Shown: positions 35,155 to 45,861, numbered from the stretch's first letter. The stretch: DNA of 64,000 bases from Brockia lithotrophica (GCF_003633725.1 NZ_RBIJ01000002.1:68598-132597), one strand, 5' to 3'. Numbers and translations: made by a program. The notes: generated from the letters alone by a model not told the origin.

Positions 35155-36633
35155 TCAGCGAAGGGGAACCGCGTCGAGTTCCCCGTCTTCCCGCAGGCGA
35201 AAGCGGACGAGCCGATACGGCCGCGTGAGGACGAAGTGTCGCTTCCCGAAGACGAGTTCGGTCTCCGCAAAGACCTCGCGCAGCTCGATCCACCCCGTCT
35301 CGGGAACTTCCAACGTCGTCGAAATTCCGGCCTCGCTTCCCACGACGCCGAGGACCATCTGCGAAGCCGAGTAACGGCCCCCGCGTACGGGTCCCGGTAT
35401 GCGAATTTCTCCGTCGGCGACGATTTCCGCACGATAGCTTCCGCGGCGGAGAACCTCCACGTCTCCCCACGCGTATACGGCAGCCATGTGTACGCTTGCC
35501 ACACGGACGCGGGATCGCTCGCGAAGTTCGGGGGGATACCTTTCGAGAACGGCAAGTAGGGTAGAAAGCGCTTCCAACCAGGACGCCCACGTCCACGTGG
35601 CGTTTCCACGAGATGCGGGGGCAAAAGGCCGGAGAAACGCCCGCCACGCCATTTCTTCGGGAAAGACCTCGCGCAAGAGGGGGGCCGAGGCGAGCACCCT
35701 TTGCCCGAGGTCGGGAAAATGCTTCTCGAGAATCCGGAGGGCGAGCGTACGTTCTACCTCGGGCGAACTTGTCGCGTCCGGGGAGTGCGCGCGAAGTTGT
35801 TCCACGGCGCCGCGAAAGCGCATGAGGTCGCGGGCGAGAGAGTGAAGTGCGAGGAGGGCGGGAAAACGCACTTTTTCCCATCCCGACACCGCCGTGCTGC
35901 GGAGAAGCGGTCCATAAATCTCCACAGAGCCGCGCGCCCGTACGGTCGCACCCTCCACTTGCCCCGTGATCACGAGGTCCTCCCCCGCCTCCACGAGCAT
36001 GCCTTCGGCAACGTTTCCGCGGATGACCACACTCCCCGGAAAATGGATGTTGCCGGAAGCGAGGTCGACGTCTCCCCGATGCTCGAGAAGCTCGCGAACG
36101 GCGACCTGCACCTCTCCGGACCGCTCCTCCACGAAGAGGGCTCCGTCCTTTTCGGCGTAGAGGACTCCGTTCGCCTCGTCCATGCGTACGCCTTTCCCCG
36201 GGCGAATGCGCGGGGCGGGCGGCGTGAGAGCCGGTACGACCTTCCCAAACACCGTAAGACCCGGCGTTCCCGGAATAGGCAGGAGAACTTCTGCGATTTT
36301 CTGCCCACGCCGTACGGCGAGATAGGAAGTCCTCTCCCGATAGTCAACCCGCGATTCGTCCCCGCGAGACGTGTTCAGCTCCGGAAACGGGACGAGCCAC
36401 CGAATTCCCCCCGCCTTCCCGGGCTGAGGCGGGGTACCTTGAACCAGGACGTAGGTACCAGGGCCTTGCCTGAGCGCTTCTTCGAGGGCGGGAAAAATCC
36501 TTTCTTCGGATATGCCGCGTCGGCGGAGCGTTTCGACGATCTCTTCGCGGGATACATCCGCCTCTTGGAGGTGGAGGATAACGTGGAAGTCTTCAATGTC
36601 CAATACGTACCCCCGGCCGGATACGACGGGCAT
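35155..36633 (-). CDS. FapA/DUF342 family polymer-forming protein
   Basis: A 492-residue DUF342 protein. The middle contains beta-helix-like repeats typical of the family (RGDVDLASGNIHFPGSVVIRGNVAEGMLVEAGEDLVITGQVEGATVRARGSVEIYGPLL, about 200-255), followed by a long helical insert (about 265-395) and a second beta-rich part. FapA was linked to flagellar assembly and signalling in Vibrio, but its biochemical role is unknown. ATG 36633 follows AAAGGGTGAGG; an earlier GTG extension is unlikely. It lies 101 bp after the LuxR gene in the same direction. Confidence 0.8.
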   Translation of the reverse strand: MPVVSGRGYVLDIEDFHVILHLQEADVSREEIVETLRRRGISEERIFPALEEALRQGPGTYVLVQGTPPQPGKAGGIRWLVPFPELNTSRGDESRVDYRERTSYLAVRRGQKIAEVLLPIPGTPGLTVFGKVVPALTPPAPRIRPGKGVRMDEANGVLYAEKDGALFVEERSGEVQVAVRELLEHRGDVDLASGNIHFPGSVVIRGNVAEGMLVEAGEDLVITGQVEGATVRARGSVEIYGPLLRSTAVSGWEKVRFPALLALHSLARDLMRFRGAVEQLRAHSPDATSSPEVERTLALRILEKHFPDLGQRVLASAPLLREVFPEEMAWRAFLRPFAPASRGNATWTWASWLEALSTLLAVLERYPPELRERSRVRVASVHMAAVYAWGDVEVLRRGSYRAEIVADGEIRIPGPVRGGRYSASQMVLGVVGSEAGISTTLEVPETGWIELREVFAETELVFGKRHFVLTRPYRLVRFRLREDGELDAVPLR

Positions 36634-36734
36634 AGGCCTCACCCTTTCGCACGATCCCCGTGCCAAAGATGTTGCCTGTGCAAAACGCCGCCGGGGAGCA
36701 CCGCGCCGCCGACACGTCTCGGTGTCGTACCCGA

Positions 36735-37325
36735 TTACCTTTCTTCTGTCTCCGAACCGTAGAGCAGCGTCAAAAGTTCGTACCGGTCGGCTACGCCGAG
36801 CTTCTGAAAGATGTTGGAGATGTGGTTCTTCACCGTGTGCTCGCTGATCACCAAGGCCTGGGCGATGTCTCGGTTTCTGTACCCTTGTCCGATCAGGTAT
36901 ACTACCTCGCGCTCCCGCGCCGTAAGCACGTCGAGCATCTCCACGCGCCGCTTGAGAACGGAGGGGTCGAAGCGCACTACCGGTTCCCGCCGAACCGAAA
37001 GCCTCCCGCGGCGGAAAAAGGGCCTCTCTTCGCGGGCACGACTCCGCACGTACTCTTCGAGAAGGAGGAGGGTCTCGCGCACCTCCGGAACCTCTTCCGC
37101 CTCCCGCTCCAGGTATTCCTTCAGGCGTTCCAGCGCTTCCACGATCTTGGCTTCGCGCTCCACGGCCACGTGTTCCATGTTTCTCCGTACCTCCTCTGCT
37201 CGAGCCTTCTCCGTTTGGCTTAGGCCGTTCGATTCACGGATGCCCCCGTTTCGAAAGTCCCCTTCCGGAGGGTTTGCCTTCCCCTCGTCTCCCCTACCCC
37301 GGGCTTCGCCTCCTTCGGAAGACAT
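36735..37325 (-). CDS. LuxR/GerE-type transcriptional regulator without receiver domain
   Basis: A 196-residue protein with a C-terminal LuxR helix-turn-helix (about 130-190): LTAREREVVYLIGQGYRNRDIAQALVISEHTVKNHISNIFQKLGVADR, close to DegU-type domains. The N-terminal 115 residues are charged and helical and do not show a response-regulator receiver (no Asp-Asp...Asp...Lys pattern). ATG 37325 is preceded by GGAGGAGGG. It is upstream of and probably co-transcribed with the FapA-like gene. The signal and target genes are unknown. Confidence 0.82.
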   Translation of the reverse strand: MSSEGGEARGRGDEGKANPPEGDFRNGGIRESNGLSQTEKARAEEVRRNMEHVAVEREAKIVEALERLKEYLEREAEEVPEVRETLLLLEEYVRSRAREERPFFRRGRLSVRREPVVRFDPSVLKRRVEMLDVLTAREREVVYLIGQGYRNRDIAQALVISEHTVKNHISNIFQKLGVADRYELLTLLYGSETEER

Positions 37326-37465
37326 GGCACGCCCTCCTCCGCCGGGCGACGTTCCGTGTCTCGTCTTCGACCGTCTCCTTGGAGTTTCACCTAGGTTCGA
37401 CATTATCACGGTGACAAACCCGAGAATTTTGGGAGAACGCCTCTCCCGCCGGACGGCCTGCTCTC

Positions 37466-37471
37466 ATTATA
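37466..37471 (-). promoter_or_regulatory. -10 element for LuxR-type gene
   Basis: Perfect TATAAT on the minus strand, about 140 bp upstream of the chosen start; the -35 (TTCCTT at 17 bp) is weak. The leader contains a 6-bp hairpin GGGAGA / TCTCCC. The rest of the 37326-37664 gap holds the poly(T) tract and no recognised gene. Confidence 0.4.
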
Positions 37472-37579
37472 CTAGGGAGACGGCCAAAAAGGAAGGAAAA
37501 AGGACTCCCTTCGAGCCTAGGATTCCTTCCTCCTTCCTGTATCGACAAAACCGCCCTAGGGTTTTAGCCACGGCCACTG

Positions 37580-37610
<31 letters not shown>

Positions 37611-37664
37611 TTACTAGGAATGAAAGATTACGAGCTAAGTGCGAGAAACATCCGGCGAATGCCC

Positions 37665-38966
37665 TCAGAAGACCTCTCTCATCGCCCGGAGGATCTTCCC
37701 CCGCCTTTCCGCCCGCCAAATTCGTGCAGCTTCGTAGAAGACGACGTGAACTCCACCCCACACGGCGCCCAACATTCCGCTTACTACGACGCCGCTCCAG
37801 GAGGCAGAGGAAAAGGCGAGGTCGGCAAACGCCGCCCCGCCGACCAAGAACGCAAATGCCGTGCCAATGAGCGCCCGCAGGAAATACGCCGGGGAAAAAC
37901 TCACCGAAAGGTAGGTGGCGAAGGACAGAAACCCCAAGACGACATATGAGGGCGCCGCAAACCCTACCGGGGGATCTAAGGAGGCGAAAACGGAAGCAAA
38001 GAGGCGAGGAAACACCCACAACCCGACAAGCGTCCCTGCAAACGTGCCCAAAAGGAGAGCGAGCTCCAAATCCTTTTCCTTCCCTCGCCAAACGACGCAG
38101 GCCGAAGCCGCGACCAAGGCGAAAAAGAGAAACTCCGGACGACTTAGGTCTTCCAGGCGGGAAAGCAAAGTCAGGTCGGGAAACTCCTCCAAAGCCCCTT
38201 GCACGAGGACGGAGAGGAGGGCGTCGGTTTCCCGTACGTCTCGGGACAAAAGATCTACGACGAGCTTAACGACGAGGACGAACATGCCCGCGAGGACCGA
38301 TCCGGAGGTGTAGAGGAGGAGGCGAAAGCGGCGGACAGATCGCCACGTCGCGTTTGCTTCGCGCAAAAAGCGCATCCACCGATCCATCGCGGGTTTCCAC
38401 AGGGAGCGCATCAAGACGAAGGTAACCGTGCCGGCGAGAAGCGCAAGCCCCAGAGGAAAGGCGTATTTCTCCAGGAGGGGGGCGTAGGCCTCCCACCTCG
38501 GTCCTAACAGCCTTCCCAAAGTGAGGAAGAGCATGACCCATAAGAAGGCACCGGCGTACGCGGCGACGGCAAAGTGCCGAAACGGAATTCCCATGGCCCC
38601 CGATAGGTACCCCGTGACATGACGTACGCCGGGGAGAAAGTAGCCTACGGCGAGGAGCGGGAGGCCGAATTGATCGATCCAGCGCATTCCGCGTTCCACG
38701 CGTTCCGGGGAAAGCGCGACGTATCTCCCGTAGCGAAGGAGGAAGGGTTTGCCCAACCCCCGCCCGACCCAGTAGGTGATCGTCATCCCGAGCGCCGTAC
38801 CCGCAAAGCCCACGGCAGCTGCAAGGGCGAAGTTCATCCTGCCGTGGTACGAGAGCACCCCCGCGAGGGCGAGCGTGAGGTCGCCGGGAAAGGGGAGGGC
38901 GACGTACTCCCCAAGAAGGCCGAAAAACAAAAAGGCGTACCCGTAGCGGGCAAACCATTCAAGCAC
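37665..38966 (-). CDS. DedA-family protein fused to a degenerate PAP2-like membrane domain
   Basis: A 433-residue membrane protein. The first 200 residues are a full DedA/VTT domain (GLLGEYVALPFPGDLTLALAGVLSYHG, VGYFLPGVRHVTGYLSGAMGIPFRHF). After a helical link, residues about 215-415 contain five to six helices laid out like a PAP2 phosphatase, as in known DedA-PAP2 fusions. The catalytic motifs are absent or broken: where KxxxxxxRP is expected there is none, PSGH is replaced by PSYV, and the SRxxxGxHxxxDV segment reads ADLAFSSASWSGVVV. It is likely a lipid-handling protein whose second half has lost phosphatase activity. Start GTG 38966 has AGGAGG rather far upstream. Confidence 0.75.
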   Translation of the reverse strand: MLEWFARYGYAFLFFGLLGEYVALPFPGDLTLALAGVLSYHGRMNFALAAAVGFAGTALGMTITYWVGRGLGKPFLLRYGRYVALSPERVERGMRWIDQFGLPLLAVGYFLPGVRHVTGYLSGAMGIPFRHFAVAAYAGAFLWVMLFLTLGRLLGPRWEAYAPLLEKYAFPLGLALLAGTVTFVLMRSLWKPAMDRWMRFLREANATWRSVRRFRLLLYTSGSVLAGMFVLVVKLVVDLLSRDVRETDALLSVLVQGALEEFPDLTLLSRLEDLSRPEFLFFALVAASACVVWRGKEKDLELALLLGTFAGTLVGLWVFPRLFASVFASLDPPVGFAAPSYVVLGFLSFATYLSVSFSPAYFLRALIGTAFAFLVGGAAFADLAFSSASWSGVVVSGMLGAVWGGVHVVFYEAARIWRAERRGKILRAMREVF

Positions 38967-39052
38967 CGGAAACGCGTCCTCCTCCCTTTCTCCCGATAGG
39001 AGACCTTGAGCAAAAGAGAGCGAAAGAAGAACCTAGACCGGCGAGTTCCGGG

Positions 39053-40888
39053 CTATTCGAAGATCACGTCGAACGTTCTCGCCCAGAGGATCACGTTGAT
39101 CCACCGCCATACACGAAAGTCAAAAAGGACCTTTTCCCGGCGAATCCGTTCCCACTCACTCAGGAGGGCTTTGCGGCGGAAAAATGGGAAGCGTTCTTCG
39201 TCAATCCCTTCCAAAAGGGAAGACACCCAGGGCGCAAGATCCAACAACCATCGGTGTTCCGGCGTGGCAAAACCAATCTTGTCCCTTCGATCGAGAATTT
39301 CATCGGGAACGATTCCCCGCATCGCTTCGCGAAACACCCACTTTGTCGTACCATCGCGAGAAATCAAATATTCTTCGGGAAGGCGAAAGATAAAATCCGC
39401 AAATTCTTTGTTTAAAAATGGATTTCTCTTTTTGATCCCAAAATAACCCGCATTTCTCGATTCATATCTCAAAAGAGTCGGTAGGCTTTTCGCAAACAAG
39501 TTTAGATGATTTTCATTTCTTACGTGATCTTTTGAGTAATTTCTAAGCACAACTTTTTTGCTCAATTCTACGGTCGAGGCGCCGCGTTCTTCAAACCAGT
39601 CTGTGTTCAGCCATAAACTTTCTCTTGAACTTTTCTTTATTAAAAATGGTAAAAACTGAGGAAGGACATAAACGAAGATGTTCTTCCCACCCGTGAGGGC
39701 GCGGTAATTTCGCAGGAGAAAATCGAGGGCTTCCACCCGCCTCCCCCCGCGCCAGAGGGACGCGAGGCGCAAACCGCGGAGGTACAAGTACCCCCCGAGA
39801 AGTTCGTCCGCACCTTGTCCGCTGAACAGCACGGGTAAGCCCAGGGCTCGGGCCGCGCGAAATCCACGAAACTGGGCGTACACGCTCGTACTTCCAAAGG
39901 GTTCTTCTTGCACACGGACGAGGTCCTCAACGTCGGCGACGAGTTCGTCCGGGTGGATGCGGAACTTATACGTGCGGACGTTACCCGCCCGGGCGGCGAG
40001 GTCGATAAACCGCTCTTCCCCGACCAATTCGTCGTCCGCGACAAAGCTCACGGCGTACACGTCGCGACGGGGAAACAGATGGTGGAGGCCCAAGACAATG
40101 GCCGAAGAATCGATCCCCCCCGAAAGAAAGGCACCCAACCGTTCTTCCTTCCCGCCCACCTCGGCAAGGGCGCGGAAAAAGAGTTCGCGGACGCGTTCCT
40201 TCGCCTCCTGAAAGGAAAGGCGCTCTGGCTCTTCGAGGGAAGGCGAGACGAAACGCTCGAGGCGTCCGTTCTCGGGATGATCTATACGGGCTACGTAGAC
40301 GAAACCGGGAGGAACCCGGTAGATCCCTCGGAAAAACGTCTCTCCGGGAGCGGGGATGAGCCCCCACCGAAGGTAGACGTAGAGGAGATCCGGATTTGCA
40401 CGCCGCTTGATATCGGAATTTTCCAAAATATGGAGGATCTCGGTGGCGAAAAAAAGTCCATCCGGCGTGGGAGCGTAATAGAGCGTCTGAAGTCCGAACG
40501 GATCGCCGCCGAGGTAGACAAGCCCCTCCTCGAGGTCGACGAGCGCAAACGCAAAGGAACCCGAGAGGAGAGAGAGACCTTCCTTTCCCAGGGTCTTCCA
40601 CACCGAGAGAAAGAGCCTCTCCTGCCCTCCTTCGTCCGAGGGCGAAGCGGGAAGAGGTTCGACGTTTGCCCTTTTCCGCAGAACTCCTGCATTTTCGAGT
40701 TCCCCGGTAAACCACAAGAGGTACCTTTCCCCGCCCTCGCGGTGAGGGGGGCGATTTCCGGAGACGAACGACGCAAAGTTGAGAGGGAACCTCGAGGCCT
40801 TACGTCCCACAACACCCCAAAAGGGCCGGGAAAGTCCCTCTTCCCCAACCCCTGCAGCAACTGCATCCCTTCGTTCGAGGGATGTCAT
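39053..40888 (-). CDS. Asparagine synthetase-like protein lacking the glutaminase cysteine
   Basis: A 611-residue relative of asparagine synthetase B. The C-terminal ATP-pyrophosphatase domain has the PP-loop LSGGIDSS (near 240) and FSGQGADELLGGY (near 340). The N-terminal domain keeps the class II glutaminase core (LLSGSFAFALVDLEEGLVYLGGDPFGLQTLYY), but there is no MCGI start: the protein begins MTSLERRDAVAAG, so the catalytic N-terminal Cys is missing. It may use ammonia, or be an amide-forming enzyme like beta-lactam synthetase. ATG 40888 has GGGAGGGAAGG upstream. A part of the gene (about 39355-39660) is strikingly AT-rich. Substrate unknown. Confidence 0.8.
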   Translation of the reverse strand: MTSLERRDAVAAGVGEEGLSRPFWGVVGRKASRFPLNFASFVSGNRPPHREGGERYLLWFTGELENAGVLRKRANVEPLPASPSDEGGQERLFLSVWKTLGKEGLSLLSGSFAFALVDLEEGLVYLGGDPFGLQTLYYAPTPDGLFFATEILHILENSDIKRRANPDLLYVYLRWGLIPAPGETFFRGIYRVPPGFVYVARIDHPENGRLERFVSPSLEEPERLSFQEAKERVRELFFRALAEVGGKEERLGAFLSGGIDSSAIVLGLHHLFPRRDVYAVSFVADDELVGEERFIDLAARAGNVRTYKFRIHPDELVADVEDLVRVQEEPFGSTSVYAQFRGFRAARALGLPVLFSGQGADELLGGYLYLRGLRLASLWRGGRRVEALDFLLRNYRALTGGKNIFVYVLPQFLPFLIKKSSRESLWLNTDWFEERGASTVELSKKVVLRNYSKDHVRNENHLNLFAKSLPTLLRYESRNAGYFGIKKRNPFLNKEFADFIFRLPEEYLISRDGTTKWVFREAMRGIVPDEILDRRDKIGFATPEHRWLLDLAPWVSSLLEGIDEERFPFFRRKALLSEWERIRREKVLFDFRVWRWINVILWARTFDVIFE

Positions 40889-41045
40889 TTCCTTCCCTCC
40901 CGCTCGGCAATCCACCGCACCGCACTTTTTTACGAAGTTTCTCTTGTGTTTTTTTGTTTATGTTCCTTCGTTTCTGCCACCCGCACGGAGGTAGTATACC
41001 ACGGAGGACGGCAAGGTGTGTGACGATCTTGCGAGAGAAAGAAAA

Positions 41046-41070
41046 CTGCCGGCCCTTTCCGGGCCGGCAG
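41046..41070 (-). terminator. Intrinsic terminator after chemoreceptor gene
   Basis: Perfect 10-bp stem CTGCCGGCCC / GGGCCGGCAG with 5-nt loop, followed on the minus strand by TTTTCTTTC. Confidence 0.88.
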
Positions 41071-41117
41071 TGTGCCGTCCGCGATGGATCCCCATTCGAA
41101 ACGGTCGAGAAATCTCC

Positions 41118-42497
41118 CTACGCCGCCACTGCGGGTCTCAAGCGTTTCCCTTTCGCGAATTCGGAGTCGCTGAGGACGAAACGGTGTGCCTCCTCGCCAA
41201 GTTTGCTGATCGCCTTGCGCATGTGCTCGAGGGCCGCAAGCATTTCCTCCGCCTTTCCCGTCTGTTCTTCGGTGAGGCCCGCGATAGCCTCCATCGCTCC
41301 CATAGATTTCGCGAGGGAAGCTTCGATTTCGCGAAACACCGTGATGAATTCCTGGGACTTGTCTTCTACATCCTCGAGGGCCGCCCCCGCCGAGCGAACC
41401 TCGTCGGCCATGTCCTTCACGGTATCGGCGATACGCACGAACGCCTCTTCGGCTTCCGATATCCCGCCAAATGTCTGTATGAGTTCTTCTACGCCCCGGG
41501 TGATCGCGCCTACCACGTCGTCGGCCTGCCGACGGAGGAGGGCTAGACGATCTCCGATCTCCTGGGCGGACCGCCCCGAAGCTTCGGCGAGCTTGCGAAT
41601 CTCCTGGGCGACGACGGCGAATCCGCGGCCCTGCTCGCCCGCGCGCGCCGCTTCGATCGCGGCATTCAATGCGAGCAGGTTGGTCTGTTCGGCGAGGTCC
41701 GTGATGAAGCGCACGATGTCGTCCACGGAAGCCATTTCCTGACCCAGGCGCCCGACGAGAGAGGTCCAACTTTGTACCTTCTCCTTAAGGTGTTCGAGTT
41801 CCTGCAGGACTTTGGCGATATCCTCCCGTCCGCCAGCGACCGCCTCTTCTACGCTTCGCGTCGCCCGTTCGACACCGGCCAGCGCCTCCCGCATGTGTCC
41901 CACGGCGCGGAGTACCATCTCCCCCTCCTGAGCAGCAGACGCAAGACGTTCGCGGTCGGCCTTCGCGGCCATCGCAACTCCTTCCGCCTCGCGGGCGATG
42001 CTCTCCGAAGCTTCGGCGTTTTCCCGCGACGCATGTTCTACCATCTCGCCGAGTTCCTCCGCTTCGCGTGTCCGCGCGAGGAGGTTCTCGATGATTTCCC
42101 GTAGGTTCCCCCGCATGTCTTCGAAAGCTACGGACAAAAGGCCGAGCTCGTCCCGCGAAGCGTGTTGAAACGTCGCATCGAGGTTGCCTCGGGCGACCTC
42201 TTCCAGGGCGTACACCGCACGCTTCAGCGGATTGATCACAAGCCACTGGATGAAGATCTGGATCATGACCATCATCACGACGAGGTTGACCAACGTGTTG
42301 ATGATGGTCTCTGCGTACCCGAGTCCGAGTCGAGAAATAAACCCGTGCAACTGGGACATGAGGAAAAACGTGAGGATAGCGCTTACAATGAGGCTCGCGA
42401 GGATGAAGAAAAAGACCTTGACCTCGAGGCTCATGAGGCGAAAGCCCTTTCCCTCCTGCGTCACACGCCCGGAAGTCGGCTCCATCGCGGAACTCAC
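41118..42497 (-). CDS. Methyl-accepting chemotaxis protein with minimal external loop
   Basis: A 459-residue chemoreceptor. Two transmembrane helices (about 25-47 and 63-85) are separated by only about 15-20 residues, so there is no extracellular ligand domain. A HAMP domain (about 86-140) and the signalling domain follow, with the conserved hairpin tip [38 protein letters not shown] (about 265-305). It probably senses internal state or membrane energetics. Start is GTG 42497, or ATG 42485, which has better spacing to AAAGGG. A sigma-D-type promoter upstream ties it to the flagellar regulon. Confidence 0.93.
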   Translation of the reverse strand: MSSAMEPTSGRVTQEGKGFRLMSLEVKVFFFILASLIVSAILTFFLMSQLHGFISRLGLGYAETIINTLVNLVVMMVMIQIFIQWLVINPLKRAVYALEEVARGNLDATFQHASRDELGLLSVAFEDMRGNLREIIENLLARTREAEELGEMVEHASRENAEASESIAREAEGVAMAAKADRERLASAAQEGEMVLRAVGHMREALAGVERATRSVEEAVAGGREDIAKVLQELEHLKEKVQSWTSLVGRLGQEMASVDDIVRFITDLAEQTNLLALNAAIEAARAGEQGRGFAVVAQEIRKLAEASGRSAQEIGDRLALLRRQADDVVGAITRGVEELIQTFGGISEAEEAFVRIADTVKDMADEVRSAGAALEDVEDKSQEFITVFREIEASLAKSMGAMEAIAGLTEEQTGKAEEMLAALEHMRKAISKLGEEAHRFVLSDSEFAKGKRLRPAVAA

Positions 42498-42658
42498 CCT
42501 TTCCTACGAAGATCTGGTTCTGGGAAGAATGGACTCCTCCTTCGAAATGCCCAAAGCCTCCTTCGACCCAGGGGTCCCCGCAGAGAGACGCGCGGCCCGC
42601 ACTCCTTGGCCCGCGACGCCTACCCGGGAAAGCACGGCCAATCCTCTTTTCTCTCTTT

Positions 42659-42686
42659 GCATCGGCCGGATTCTCAGGGCGGTTTA
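42659..42686 (-). promoter_or_regulatory. Sigma-D type promoter for chemoreceptor gene
   Basis: Minus-strand TAAA (42683-42686), 16 bp, GCCGATGC (42659-42666): exact -35 and 6 of 8 at the -10. About 160 bp upstream of the chemoreceptor start; nothing else is seen in that stretch. Confidence 0.7.
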
Positions 42687-42711
42687 GGCATCACGGGTCT
42701 CCTTCCCAGCA

Positions 42712-42740
42712 CAAAACCGCCCGGGAGATTCCCGGGCGGT
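42712..42740 (-). terminator. Intrinsic terminator after gdhA
   Basis: Perfect 11-bp stem ACCGCCCGGGA / TCCCGGGCGGT with a 3-nt loop, then TTTTG on the minus strand, 33 bp past the gdhA stop. Confidence 0.82.
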
Positions 42741-42772
42741 AGAAAGGGTGAACGTTCTATCGGTTTTTCGGC

Positions 42773-44555
<1,783 letters not shown>

Positions 44556-44560
44556 CGGCT

Positions 44561-45748
44561 CTACGGCGCTTCGCGTTCGCGTTCTTCTTCGGGGACGTCG
44601 GCGACGATGAGCACATCCACGTATTTCGTCTTGCGCAGGATGTGCGTGGCGATCGAACCGAAGAGGATTTCCTTGAGGCGCGAACGCGCGCTCTCGCCCA
44701 GGATCACCTGCGTCACTCCGTGCTTTTTCACGAAGTCGACGATGACGTCTACAGGTCTTTTCCCCAAACTGTACTCCACGTAAAACTTCGCGCCGAGGTC
44801 TTTGGCGATTTCCTCGATCTTCCGGAGCTTCCGCCTCTCCTCCTCCGCGTGGCGGCGATTCGAACGGGTGATCACGTGAAGTACGAGGAGGTCCCCCTTG
44901 AGCCGCTTGGCCACGCGCCAACCGCGGCGGATGAGGCGTTCGGCGTTCTTGTCGTTGTCTACCGCCACGAGAATTCGGTGGCATACGGGGGCGTGTTCTT
45001 CCTCACCTTCTTCCCCCGTGCGCCCCGTGAGCTGCTCCAGGCGTTCGTCGACGTCGTCGGCCAGTTCCCGCAACGCGAGCTCGCGCAGGATCGTGAGGTT
45101 TTCCGGCCGGAAGTAGTTTCGCAGGGCCTGCTCGATTTTTCGCGGATCGGGGTACACCTGGCCTGCCTTGAGGCGTTCGATGAGCTTTTCCGGCGAGATG
45201 TCGACGATTTGGACCTCGTTCGCGACGTCGAGAATCCAGTCAGGAACCCGTTCGTTTACGGTAACGCCCGTGAGTTCTTCGACCGTATTGTGCAGGCTTT
45301 CCAGGTGTTGGACGTTCATCGTCGTGAGGACGCTGATCCCCGCCTCGAGGATCTCGAGGACGTCCTCGTACCGCTTGCGGTTTTTGCTGCCGGGGACGTT
45401 CGTGTGGGCGAGCTCGTCGACGACGACGAATTGTGGCCGCCGACGAAGCACCCCTTCTACGTCCAATTCATAAAAGGTGCGCCCCTTGTACTCGATCGGC
45501 TTCAAAGGAAGTACGGGGAGGTTGCCAATTGCCTCCTCCGTCCCCTTGCGGCCGTGGGTTTCCACGATGCCGACGACGATGTCGATCCCCTGACGGAGCA
45601 TCTCGTTCGCTTCCCGGAGCATGGCCACCGTTTTGCCGACGCCGGGGGCGGCACCGAGAAAGATCTTCAGGTACCCGCGGTTGCTCCTTTGAATTTCCTC
45701 GAGGATTTCCTGAGGGGTACGCCGTCGACCTCCATTTTCGAACCCCAT
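44561..45748 (-). CDS. kdpD: Short KdpD: sensor and Usp domains without histidine kinase
   Basis: A 395-residue protein equal to the N-terminal third of KdpD. The KdpD domain (about 20-235) has the Walker A-like GAAPGVGKT, followed by FVVVDELAHTNVPGSKN and TTMNVQHLESL; a Usp domain (about 255-380) ends with LGESARSRLKEILFGSIATHILRKT. No membrane helices, dimerisation His or kinase ATPase domain follow, and no kdpE is adjacent. Such short KdpD proteins are known in some Firmicutes and cyanobacteria. In Staphylococcus the KdpD Usp domain binds c-di-AMP; here this is inference. ATG 45748 was chosen over an upstream start lying in promoter DNA. It has its own promoter after the kdp terminator. 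Confidence 0.88.
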   Translation of the reverse strand: MGFENGGRRRTPQEILEEIQRSNRGYLKIFLGAAPGVGKTVAMLREANEMLRQGIDIVVGIVETHGRKGTEEAIGNLPVLPLKPIEYKGRTFYELDVEGVLRRRPQFVVVDELAHTNVPGSKNRKRYEDVLEILEAGISVLTTMNVQHLESLHNTVEELTGVTVNERVPDWILDVANEVQIVDISPEKLIERLKAGQVYPDPRKIEQALRNYFRPENLTILRELALRELADDVDERLEQLTGRTGEEGEEEHAPVCHRILVAVDNDKNAERLIRRGWRVAKRLKGDLLVLHVITRSNRRHAEEERRKLRKIEEIAKDLGAKFYVEYSLGKRPVDVIVDFVKKHGVTQVILGESARSRLKEILFGSIATHILRKTKYVDVLIVADVPEEEREREAP

Positions 45749-45787
45749 GTAGTTCCCACCCACCCCAAAGAGGTACGTCCTTCGTTT

Positions 45788-45817
45788 ATCGTAACGCGGA
45801 AACACCGCGGTGTACAA
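45788..45817 (-). promoter_or_regulatory. kdpD promoter with operator-like palindrome in the spacer
   Basis: Minus-strand TTGTAC (45812-45817), 18 bp, TACGAT (45788-45793). The perfect 12-bp palindrome ACACCGCGGTGT (45802-45813) covers the spacer and the edge of the -35, an ideal position for a repressor. Confidence 0.55.
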
Positions 45818-45830
45818 AAGAAGACGCGCC

Positions 45831-45861
45831 AAAAACAAGGGCTCCGGAAGAGCCGGAGCCC
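45831..45861 (-). terminator. Intrinsic terminator after kdpABC
   Basis: Stem GGGCTCCGG / CCGGAGCCC with 5-nt loop, then TTGTTTTTGG on the minus strand. It separates kdpC from kdpD. Confidence 0.85.
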
